Assembly: GCA_963978905.1 (NCBI GenBank)
Contig: OZ022258.1
Coordinates: 32,239,282 to 32,303,281 of the forward strand
Direction: 5' to 3'
DNA length: 64,000 nucleotides
Source: Trichostrongylus colubriformis
Lineage: Eukaryota; Nematoda; Chromadorea; Rhabditida; Trichostrongylidae
A program made the translations under genes and the position numbers. The notes under the pieces were generated by a model. It worked only from the letters and a program-made list of their open reading frames with translations, was not told the DNA's origin and searched no databases. Below, in pieces: positions 58,101 through 64,000 of the stretch. The first letter of the stretch is position 1. Every line of letters begins with the position of its first letter.

Positions 58101-61100
58101 TGTGTTCGGCCAGGGGTCAAGGAGATGGAAGGCACAGGGAGCTATCTATCTTTATTTCTATCTTGCTTTTTATTCTCCCCTTCATATCCTTCTCGGTAAG
58201 TGTATCAGTGGACTGGTCCTCGCGGTATGACACCGCTATGAATTATCGGGTCTTACTGCCAGGTATCAGGTAATTACAAAGTAGGCGCCCAACCGCAGGA
58301 GGGGGGAGAGCCTCTTAAATCCGAAAGTCGCGGTACGGCATCGCTATTCTTCGCTTTCGCCTGCATCTCAACTCTTTTACCGCGGTTACGTTGTGTTGAG
58401 CCGAATTTTCGCGACGCCGCCCGCGGCGAGTGCGAGTTGCGTGCGGTTGCGTACTGTCCCTTTACAGTTTTATGCCTGAATCAGTTAATTGCTGATTAGA
58501 ATCGTCATCACGTTATCGATACTGCTTTTTTTATTTGCTATATTACTATTGTCTTTTTATGTGCAAGAATCTGCTTCCACTCCGTTTGAAGTATTCCTGT
58601 TTTTTCTTATTGTTCGAAGTGCACAGGCTCTGCAAAAAATACTTCCGAACATATACACATACTGACCCTCTTTTTAGATGATGACCCCCCCCCCCATTGC
58701 GAGAGCACTATATTCTACTATGTTCAAAGTATTTGAGTACCATTTTTTCAAAAAACCATCACAGTGCCAGCCCACTGCGTTCTGAACGGACTGGGTTGGC
58801 AGTGTGGGGGGCTGCGGCAATTCGCGCTGATGGAGCCGCAACAAAATGAAAACTCGATATCACGCCGAACAATCATACACCTCCTCCCAGCTTTCTCAGA
58901 TTGCTCACCACTTGCTATATGGCCCCATGGCTCTTACTCAACGAAGCTCAACAACGATTCCCCTCGGCTGTTTGTTGATTCTTTTCCTGACCTTTCACCA
59001 CATTCCAGCAAATCAAGTATTTGAGTGATTTCGTACCTTCATGCCCCCCTTATTTGCAACCCTCCGCTCCTTTCCATTCCTCCTTTCAGCCAGAAATTTT
59101 TTCCACTTCTCGCGTCGGGTTCTCACTCCTTCCCACGAACGATTTCGAAAAGGTGTTCCCTTTATCTCTCCAGCTGTGATGGTCGCCTACATGAATTCTT
59201 CGGGGGAATCCTGTAAATTGGGGACCGATGGTTCTGTAGCCATCGTTTCTTGTCTCCGCGCAAGTTTTTGGGCAAGAAGAGTTCTTTTCTGTCGTAAGTA
59301 GATTGATTACATTAGAACCGCAATATCTACATGAGTGAACTGAAAGGAACCTTCTGGAAGTTGACTAACCTGATGATTGCAGATTACTACAGCAGGGCCG
59401 GTAATCTGTTTGAGGTTCTCCTCAAAACCACGCACTTCCACTGTAATCCCGGTCCAAAGCGTCCAATATTTGAACGAATGAAAAATGTAATCGGCCCCCT
59501 AAAATACGCCAAAGTAGACATATGGCAATTAGAAGGATATTCACATTGCCTTGTCTCATTCTTTCATTTCTTCTAATGTCAATGCGAGAAGGGACACTTT
59601 CTTCAGTTTGGCGAACTCGAATTTTTATGTAAAGAGGGTAAAGGAGGACATATGGTTGGTTGGAAGCACGGCCAGACCTCTGTCGAGGGATCCTCAACTG
59701 GGAGTCGTATTTCATCCGCTGCGGAAGGTTTCATAATCCTAGTGGTCAGCAGCAATCAAAAATTTACAAATGTGGGAAGCCCAAGAGAATGACCTCTACT
59801 ACTCCTTGATCTGATAGATGTCAACAGAATAGCGCGCCTTTCAAAGAGGTTGGCGAGCGTCATTCGCCTTCTCGTTGGTGACCTTGTACTGACAGCACAC
59901 ATAGGGACCACTAGAACTATGAGTTTTCAATGAAAATATGAGCGAACACAGACTACTAGATCGTACGCTCCTATGACTGAGGCACATATACTGGCCCTAA
60001 CTAGCCATCGTGTAGAGAGAAAAGAATTTGCTGCACTAGGATCGTGCATGGATATCTCGTGCATGATGCAAAACGAGGTGGGCCTGAGTTAGTCGCCCTC
60101 CGTGGATCCTTTCAAGACAAAAACTGGGTACTGAAAGCATTTCAGGTACGTTGGGTTTTTTCCGATGAGTCATCAAAGATTTCGCCAATTTGACTGGAAA
60201 GATTTCCTGAACGAAATTCCTTTCTCTCTGGGCGAATGGCATAATTGTGACAATTACTAGATAGCGCTACATCTTGAATCATCCATACGCAATCTGGTCT
60301 CATGAAATACCGTTGAAGTGAGGCACCTTGAAATTTTGCTCGACAGGGTTTGCACATTAAGAAATACGCCACCATTGAGGAAACTTAAGCCGTCAGTAGG
60401 AGAGGATGAAAGGGTAAAAAACTGATAATTTTGATCGACATCGATAGTTCGTGGTATCAAATAATTTACACCTAGGCAGCATTACCCACCCTTCAAAGAC
60501 AGCATTAGGGGTAATGTGGTTATTAAGAAATCCCTGAAAGAAGTTACTTACATGGGAACTATAAGTCTAAGAAGGCTATATGTAGCGAAATCCCGGTGAA
60601 AAAAAGTGCGCCCCCGAGCTGTAGAAACGTTGCACCGGATAGGAGCTGACGCCTTCGGACGATCAAATCGGGCAACAACGAAAACTGGAAACAGCAGGGA
60701 GCCTCAGATGTAGTGTGGTGACTCCTCCCACTTTGTTCTTCACATGTGATCACATGGCACCTCTTCTCTCGATAATAGCGTGACTGCCCTTATCGTGAAT
60801 TGTGCCTATATGAGAAAAGATGTTTTCTATAGCTCGATGCTTCTCTGATGATGTGATATCCCGTGTTGGACTCTTGATAAGCGTTTTTATTGCATTTGGA
60901 CTAAAACAAAAAGAAAAAAATCGGTGTATTCTACACTAAATAAGCAAGTTGGGGTTATCTTGGTGAATAGAAAAACTGTTTAATGGAAGTCTAGAATTAG
61001 TTTTTTGGAAGTAATGGTAGAGGAATGCTTCAGTAATCTTCGATCACGCCATATGTTTGAGTTTTCAACAGTTTTACGGCATAGTACAGATGAAAAAGAA

Positions 61101-63465
61101 AAAAATTCCCCACCGAGCTGCAAAAAGACTGAAAGAAAAGAAGACAGTCAAGAAAGTTCACTTTCTTTAGTTCCAGTCTTCTAGAAAAACCGAAAAAGTG
61201 GAAAGAAGGTAAGAAATGTAGATCGCGATCCAAAAAGTTAAAATTCATTCGTTCTACTCGAGGCTTCAAAGATGTTCCTAAAGCCAACCATAGCAGACAT
61301 CCGTTTTGCCATCATTTCAAAGACGTTTTGTTTAGCCATCTGATTTATGTATTTTGGAGGCGCACATTGTGTATAACTTGCTAGCTTCCAGCCATAGAAA
61401 ATAGCCTACTTTGCTTTCTGAGTTTTGATTTTGTTCGCTGCGGCGGAAACATCAGCTATCAAAAATCATAACATCAGAAATCAATATCTACTCAAGCTTT
61501 CAGACTCAGCTCGATACCTATATTGGCCAACCGGCTCAACAAGTTACGCGTGTAAGAACTGATAAGCTACGGTTTGTGCCGTTTAATCCGTCACCGAGCG
61601 TTGATTTTTCAAAAAATGTGAGCGGTATTGTGTGGAAATATACCATTCAGAGGCTGAGTAAAAATGTAAGGGGTGTCTGTAGTGTAGTGGATCAGCACAT
61701 ATGCCCCCAAATCATGGAGTGCGTGTCTGGTCCGTCCGAGATAGAAGCTTTTGCCCATAACACAGCATACTTCTAACAGCCTATCTTGCATTTTCGCGTA
61801 ATCACACCTGTCCCGCACGTCAAGGAAGCCTTTCTATGTACAAAGTGCAAAGTTCCCCGCGGAGTGCACTGAAAATACTTCGAACTCTCTTAATCATCAC
61901 TCGCTACATTCTGCCCTGGTCCTACTGTACCACTTTGAAGCAGGATATGGGAAGTGTCCTTTAAGCAGTCCGAATGTTCCATTCAAAAAGTTTCTTGTAT
62001 GCTGCACGAAAATTATCGGAACTCGGGTTCTCAGGAGACCGGTAGGTCAGAAATGTGCAGCAGCAACCTCGCTTTGCACAATCTATTCATAGAGATTGAC
62101 GGTATCTCGTTACCAGAGGCTACAGCAAGCCAGGGTGACTGCAACATCCAATTCACAGAAAATTTAGGTATTTTTACCGTAAAAAACTTTGGAACCTTGA
62201 CAGGAATGCGGTGTGTATGAAAAACACAGTCTATTGAGAATGGAAACGGTACTGCAATAGAAGATACATCAGTCGATAACCATGCACTACTCGTATTCTT
62301 GTAGCAAACAGTGAACTGCGATCAAAAAACGTCATGGTTTTTTTTTTGGATTACCAACCGGATTATCTATATCATCGTCATTGTTGCCTACTAGTTGGAA
62401 GCTTCTTTCCTGGCAGTAAAAGTTACTCTAGGGACAGCCAAAGAATGCTGAAAAAGCACGTACAACAATTTGAGTGTGAATAAATTCGCATTTGTTAAGT
62501 GTGAAGGAAGCCCCGGGGACAAAGAAGACAGAGTGCTGCGTTTCGTGATGGAATATGCTTAGTGGTTTCTTCACAAAGCTCTACGCTTGCAATACACCCC
62601 TCCCCTCACAGCTGGGCGTGTAAGGTGTTGCATGACCGCCACACCTCAACTTTGGCCGAGATATATCAGTGATGGGGGGTGCCAGTCACGGAAAAGAGGA
62701 TAAAACGGGTAGCATTCCACGAGATCCTAACCATTTCATTTCACTCACAGCCCACCACCTCGTGCCTCCATTTTCAGTTTTACCAGCTGGGAGGAAGCCT
62801 CCCTAATGCCATCAAGGTAATGCTTAGTAAACGTGGATTAGTCACGGAGTTCACAGGGACATGACAACTGTGACATGACATACCCCACAATTTTCTTCAG
62901 TATTCGAGTTTTTCATGGTGATGCGGAAAGCAACGTGTCGAAAAATGCGCTATTTATTCTTACTGACATTTTTCGAGCAATCATGCTTGCCTTGTTGGGC
63001 AAATGTACTACGTTATACTCCCACAAGTCATTCATTCGCTTATTGAAGTAAAAGTATTCTGAGCTGGAAATTCTGACATGCTCGTATAGCGAACTGCTTA
63101 GAAGAAGTATCTGTTTTCTCCACTAATGACTGCAAAAGCTTTTTGTTCGTCCGTGACCTGCATGGAGATAAAGGTGGTTTTTTTAGAAAACGACATTTTC
63201 CCAATAAATCGTGATTACAATCTCTGCTCACATAATGGAACTCCCGAATGTATATGTCCAGAATGCATCAAAGCAAGAAGATGGAACTCACATTACCGGC
63301 TATCCATGATGGAAGCATCGTGATATTACATTCCACACCGTGAAGAAATATGCAAAGGTAGAAAAAGGAGATTCTCAGCATGTAATGGCACCATTGGGAG
63401 ACGTTGTAAAGAAAGACAAGCGTGGTACAGGAGATCAGAAGGAGCACAGTCACCCACTCGTCCAT
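40178..63465 (-). CDS. 1-acylglycerol-3-phosphate acyltransferase (acl-1/acl-2-like)
   Basis: Seven predicted exons on the minus strand, in coding order: 63465-63292, 59498-59370, 57971-57864, 57763-57671, 51953-51870, 51812-51687, 40300-40178. They total 837 nt, 278 aa, all junctions phase 0 with GT-AG borders. The N-terminus is hydrophobic (residues about 5-22 and 34-52), fitting an ER membrane protein. Motif I NHQSAVD (H100, D105) spans exons 2-3. FPEGTR is at 172-177 in exon 5. [11 protein letters not shown] follows in exon 6. These are the catalytic and substrate-binding motifs of LPAAT enzymes, which acylate lysophosphatidic acid to phosphatidic acid. Introns are 3.8, 1.4, 0.1, 5.7, 0.06 and 11.4 kb. 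The last holds a full BEL/Pao element in the opposite orientation. No coding damage seen. Paralogue choice is open. Confidence 0.92.
40984..41368 (+). repeat. 5' LTR of BEL/Pao element
   Basis: Starts TGTTGTGGACTC and ends CACCTACCAAA. It contains a TATA-like TATATATACCC near 41268 and AATAAA at 41319-41324, so promoter and poly(A) signals are present. Confidence 0.93.
41370..41383 (+). promoter_or_regulatory. Primer-binding site for tRNA-Gly
   Basis: TGGTGCATCGGCCG lies one base after the 5' LTR. It is complementary to the 3' end CGGCCGATGCACCA that I recall for nematode tRNA-Gly(GCC), a 14-base match. Confidence 0.75.
41421..41870 (+). repeat. Array of at least ten small hairpins in the leader
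   Basis: Units have a 4-bp stem, exactly a 4-base loop and then usually AACC. Stems begin at 41421 (CCTC-acac-GAGG), 41470 (TCTC-ttct-GAGA), 41515 (CCTC-ccca-GAGG), 41575 (TCTC-ttcg-GAGA), 41602 (CCAA-ccac-TTGG), 41639 (CCTC-gact-GAGG), 41686 and 41733 (TCTC-tcag-GAGA), 41813 (CCTC-cact-GAGG) and 41859 (CCTC-aacc-GAGG). Spacing is often 45-49 bases. The stems change in matched pairs while the loops drift, so structure seems to be conserved in the RNA. Confidence 0.85.
41982..49772 (+). CDS. BEL/Pao Gag-Pro-Pol-Env polyprotein
   Basis: A single frame of 2,596 aa; I take the upstream ATG at 41982, although ATG at 42015 is also possible. Gag occupies residues 1 to about 540, with Cys/His knuckles near 391-455. 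The protease has DSG at 557-559. Reverse transcriptase has D905 and YVDN at 983-986, where most families have YVDD. RNase H has D1153. Integrase has a zinc-binding N-terminus near 1464, then D1535, D1598 and E1648, and a DUF5641-like tail near 1790. From about 1910 an envelope-like part follows, with a signal-like segment (1913-1938), TM (2033-2056), a second signal-like segment (2094-2107), a Cys-rich phlebovirus Gc-like ectodomain and a C-terminal TM (about 2567-2590). Known nematode Pao elements carry such glycoproteins. How Env is expressed is not visible; a spliced RNA is likely. Confidence 0.92.
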   Translation: MTLRISCQTYKMAEIQVFKTKITNACVLIKSSDPQITNLDQAFTFPQQIEECRAYIAEKTAQLNNLTRTISSAKQFHDSCVKGAIETINGRAEHKEREKLMLDLNRHLESESNSLEIQVIQWLNQIDFRKEELLQQTSLLASSTPLHSQAVANTNSSCQEWSSGAITPQERNVRVRRPLLEVPTFSGNHREFNTFWSVFESLIHNDADLSDQEKFLFLKQALKGKAAASISSIPVMGEKYVVAINILKKHYDRSASIADILINEIERLPRAQENPRSCRETLDAISSRIIHLEQTGVPMNADRMWRRLILSKFTESICVAVLRKENEVGSPFEVNEIIEHIDEMITLQETTELTTRTLFGSQQSNHSSHRGQQERSFNNRPNFNHRAKLTCLCGGTHPPQHCNRFSSPVERRAEARRQGVCWRCFNNGHNSKMCPTVGKCPKCNEDHHSSLCIGTGNRQPTANPSIQRNGLSSMTHSQPPSRSTIPMENNRFKSIARENHQPRGNSRVQTLSNTTPQGSITAEPNQPALHQHVLQIASAQIFSESDMDYQLITLLLDSGAQRSFIKSSLRASLKLPTVQSTSFTTVGMGELRESFKSDEVRVTLKSCHSSKKLQRVPVFTKEKLTTATKTAVLSEEDKKFIRGKKIAIAQQNLLPMDVLPDLLIGQDLLHQILDHSSATIRLPSGLILTPTIFGYTISGTSGRPELTNESSDSQCSSLIVATPLTSSKDGYKTDIKNLYELESLGINTDSGTDEASIIKFMEDYRKTITIENGIITAGFPFTEEVKNLKDNFNVAYRRLQNLMRTLHGDKEKLTLYNDTLAEYLEEGIIEEASKFSKSVATFYLPHRHVWTPSKSTKLRVVFDASSHAKDEYSLNDVIFEGHSLTPFIHEVVLKFRTHLNTMVADIQKAFLQIRLPEEHRDVTRFLWVKDPTLPPTGSNLKYFRFCRVPFGINASPAILNQSILKHIEESQSEIISELSNSLYVDNVLLEGRNAKDLIRKYTESKRLFASIGMNLRDYLSNSVSVNNSIEEPDRAKSTEIKVLGIHWNAIKDTITLQCITKHFNKISKRTVLSQINGYCYDPLGLLSPLMTPAKIFLQDLHKKKYGWDDSLSEEDTNTWKSIMSDIDGFEVTLPRKVVEKDGTTKHTLSIFVDSSKRAYACCIYVTTASATGVKETKLFTAKSKIAPIKKEQTIPRLELLSIFIGLSLAESTINKIDVTFEQINVFSDSTIALCWIQGYKRLPSIVTTLVQKIGLITRRIRECSNVTFYHVPTHENTADCATRGVSKNNFNSHRWWSGPVWLNMSPENWPVKDATNLREQSDDEEAEACYHASASTVQVRHPVWSLESTNDYSKVIRVTAYCARFIRNATKGKCLSLKNKALVTITPSAEEAILAEQLLIRQEQAIFKSEELLQNKQLNVNVDDKGIIRKYSRLQNADISFDTANPVHIPKQSKLGYLIAYRLHKEASHCGINQLLYNIRQKYWIPQDRLLCKRILKHCVICRKQNAAPYRYPNMGPLPTERVTKSPPFSHTGVDFMGPIIVKSPSGEDCKRYIALFTCLVTRLVHLEAATDLTAKSFIFTLKRFIARRGVPQKIISDNGTNFRLTECLLSSNQSNNDDAELSLYLAEHRISWNFIPPSSPWMGGVWERMVGTVKRSLQKTVGRRKLNDEQLQTTICEVESIVNSRPITAIGDQNSPCNALRPIDFIYKDVRHGTVQLTSDENEDDPDFRQLPEIPSQKAAKLAISETEKITKKFWSIWKNEYLMELRDRHKVIGKKTRSSTQTPHIGDVVLVDEDSQQPRGQWPMAIILDLITSRDGEVRSAILQSTSGRIIQRPLTRLIPLEIKAHEEVPTQAHDHQDNSGAPVAPVRSRKLAAKEKCNELTLRQQPARAAKNVASYSENRAASTKKSSLHLSTLLMTAICMMMLSGMSTASATSLFCTKEGVTISSKLPATGELCVNNKYCTTVKTTANLTDVPLPFNYLTSRHVVRWRTIVDTVQYTKDITCPPGDTCSRIRCILCKEFLGNPHCSPRLIVAVMAGCLSLILASLATICYVMAKWKTPSELRQRRTQRKLQEAEAVPLTAMPKQITASRMIVFGATIACLLAHGEGCQYTHTITTNNTVCSRNNRLTDCRQLVESTITLSERRPQACFRLRNGNDTVGVIEVQLEQVILTCNPVVLFYTRDVDIITESAKRCHLAGSCSSQTCSHTSRRSYIPELRDTYDFPGMARCSTSCGGLGCGCFLPTPGCLFSRSYAKPKTKKIYQVFHCPTWQESAVLKYTYSGIREHDVSQQVRITTQSSQKVKNANITLEFITMPTIPLLSSIFLQAVNGNHSEVAVVDNDDFFSLRCSSRKSTTNITECYFEDMCTCSPSETDAKCVCKNLNITSKMSSLENRLPLSSSVLHLQDAHGRVYGTIHNAVADITFSTFVGYQPQSITDTQDCNIVVSPLKGCYNCLSGAEATFTCYSERPIIVEVACTQSMFAIKCNSSTSKTTMKIHATTPKYADSCRAVCGERKYNFTLSGLLAFHTQWSESSGSNMTEHANYINMFNYPDLGHFLDVAIDHWRFFIVTSIAVIAFLAAVILLIPRIVSRIIC
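49961..50345 (+). repeat. 3' LTR of BEL/Pao element
   Basis: Same 385 bp as the 5' LTR with no difference found by eye. The sequence just before it is C-rich (CGCCCCCGCCCCAG), not the purine tract expected to prime plus-strand DNA. Confidence 0.93.
50890..51130. repeat. Diverged copy of palindromic MITE family
   Basis: Shares CACTGTGCCA, GGGCTTTCGCC, CGCCACGAT, GGTCGAGCGTTTCGC and GAGCACATGATT in order with 19919-20289. The 3' part is fused to a GC-rich CCGCCGTCGCCGCC stretch. Lies in the last acyltransferase intron, next to the BEL element. Confidence 0.6.
52440..52620. repeat. Diverged module of the 29-30.5 kb palindrome
   Basis: AGTAGCGTTCTGTAAAGCAA and ATATATAAGCTTTGTCGAAA correspond to AGTAGCATTTTGTAGAACAA and ATATATAAGCTTTCTTAG at 30345-30400, with matching spacing. 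No longer palindromic here. Confidence 0.5.
53804..54053. repeat. Inverted-repeat element with G and C runs
   Basis: The left end GGGTCAAATAAAGT, then 25 consecutive G (53819-53843), then GAGACGCAA pairs with the right end, which has GCGTCTCT, ten C (54024-54033) and AACTTTATTTGACCC. Inner parts (AAGCTTCTTTCCCTTCCTAG and CTAGTAAGGGAAAGGAGCTT) also pair, about 95 bp in all. The G run has probably expanded on one side only. Confidence 0.75.
54441..55296 (+). mobile_element. mariner element with frameshifted transposase
   Basis: Inverted ends TTAGGGTGTCCATAAAG and TTAGGGTGTCCACAAAG, flanked by TA (54439-54440 and 55297-55298). The plus strand has the transposase end: WDNARPHKA with one catalytic Asp, then [12 protein letters not shown] one-base shift at about 55025 follows, and [18 protein letters not shown] then [10 protein letters not shown] continue in another frame. 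The third catalytic Asp is lost at the shift. The N-terminal half is not clear. Confidence 0.85.
56440..56640. repeat. Dispersed repeat shared with 60485-60650
   Basis: AAAGACAG, GGGGTAATGTGG, AATCCCTGA, GAAGTAATTCA or GAAGTTACTTA, GGCGAAATCCC or AGCGAAATCCC and GTGCGCC recur in order at both places. The mariner at 56677 inserted right after the first copy. Confidence 0.65.
56677..57211 (+). mobile_element. Deleted mariner keeping the transposase N-terminus
   Basis: Inverted ends TTAGGTTGTCCGGAAAGTTT and TTAGGTGTCCGGAAAGTTTT, flanked by TA (56675-56676 and 57212-57213). The open frame from 56791 encodes the DNA-binding half of a mariner transposase ([38 protein letters not shown]). The catalytic domain is gone, leaving a 535-bp element. 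Confidence 0.85.
57972..59369. other. Acyltransferase intron 2
   Basis: Intronic on the minus strand. Contains a GC-rich patch at 58380-58460 and a C run at 58685. No element recognised. Confidence 0.5.
59499..63291. other. Acyltransferase intron 1
   Basis: Intronic on the minus strand. The only repeat recognised is the dispersed one at 60485-60650. Short frames have no family match. Confidence 0.5.
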
Positions 63466-64000
63466 TTCGACGATGGACGAACGGTCACGTCGCGGAGACA
63501 CGGAGATGGAAAACGCTGAATGGCAGTTGATGGTCGACCCGCGTTAGGGACTGATAGATAAGAATGAGTGAGCGTGGGCATTAGAGAGAGAGAATGTGAA
63601 GGAAGTGGAAGGAGACTCGCGAATGCTGACCATTTCGCCGCAAAAGTTTTTTTCATGAGCTATATATGGTTCCAGAAAGGTCCCAAGGAAGTTGGATTGA
63701 GTTACCTAATGCCAACGGCTAGAATTGTAGCTTTTGAAAGAGAAGGCACATCTGCTACATTCAAGGAGGTAGAACTCTGAATTGCTAGATGCCCTCGAAG
63801 ATGACAAGTCCTTGGATCAGGTCAGATCATCAGTTGCTAACCAGATCACAATGGAGACGACTTAGATAACATTTCCATCAGCCCCGACTTTCAGATCGTA
63901 TTTTGAAGTTCGCAGGAACAAGCTTCGTTCATACTTTCCCTGTTTTCGCTGGATCATAGTAAACGTGAACCAATCGAAAGATTTGCAGCACACCCCCTCG
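63466..64000. other. Upstream region of the acyltransferase gene
   Basis: Should contain its promoter. No TATA box or trans-splice site is certain. A plus-strand 70-codon frame at 63568-63780 resembles nothing I know. Confidence 0.4.

Overview
This is eukaryotic DNA, almost certainly from a nematode. The three conserved genes have small GT-AG exons and short introns typical of worms, and their encoded proteins read like C. elegans orthologues. A BEL/Pao retroelement carries a phlebovirus-type glycoprotein and a primer site matching nematode tRNA-Gly(GCC). The large repeat-swollen introns, with mariner and Penelope-like elements, suggest a parasitic strongylid (hookworm-like) species. That last step is inference.

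Layout. 1-9.2 kb is a repeat block. It holds an internally deleted Ty3/gypsy LTR retrotransposon (653-7078, minus strand) with an 899-bp mariner-type element inside its gag, followed by a palindromic Penelope-like element (7339-9186). 9.6-11 kb is a broken superfamily 1 helicase pseudogene (minus). 12.9-16.9 kb is an intact 15-exon gene for splicing factor SF3B2 (plus). It is followed 288 bp downstream, same strand, by a 14-exon gene for the zinc-finger protein ZPR1 (17.2-38.6 kb). The pair could be an operon. ZPR1 has only 1,353 coding bases in 21.4 kb because its introns hold Mutator-like MITEs, a mariner, a CR1-like LINE, two overlapping giant palindromes, a Pao relic and a TIR element.

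Convergent to ZPR1 is a 7-exon gene for a 1-acylglycerol-3-phosphate acyltransferase (minus, 63465 to 40178; 278 aa spread over 23.3 kb). Its last intron contains, antisense to it, a complete BEL/Pao element (40984-50345). This has LTRs that look identical, a 5-bp target duplication, a tRNA-Gly primer site and one uninterrupted 2,596-codon Gag-Pro-RT-RH-IN-Env frame. Its fourth intron holds a degraded LINE and two mariners.

The host genes are unrelated housekeeping functions: pre-mRNA splicing (SF3B2), a nuclear zinc-finger protein (ZPR1) and phosphatidic-acid synthesis in the ER. What is unusual is the mobile DNA. The most striking structure is an array of at least ten small hairpins with compensating stem changes in the leader of the BEL element. 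Next are the nested palindromes inside the ZPR1 intron, which would make a long double-stranded RNA if transcribed. No tRNA, rRNA, CRISPR or bacterial feature was seen. Exon boundaries are by-eye predictions from splice consensus, frame and family conservation.
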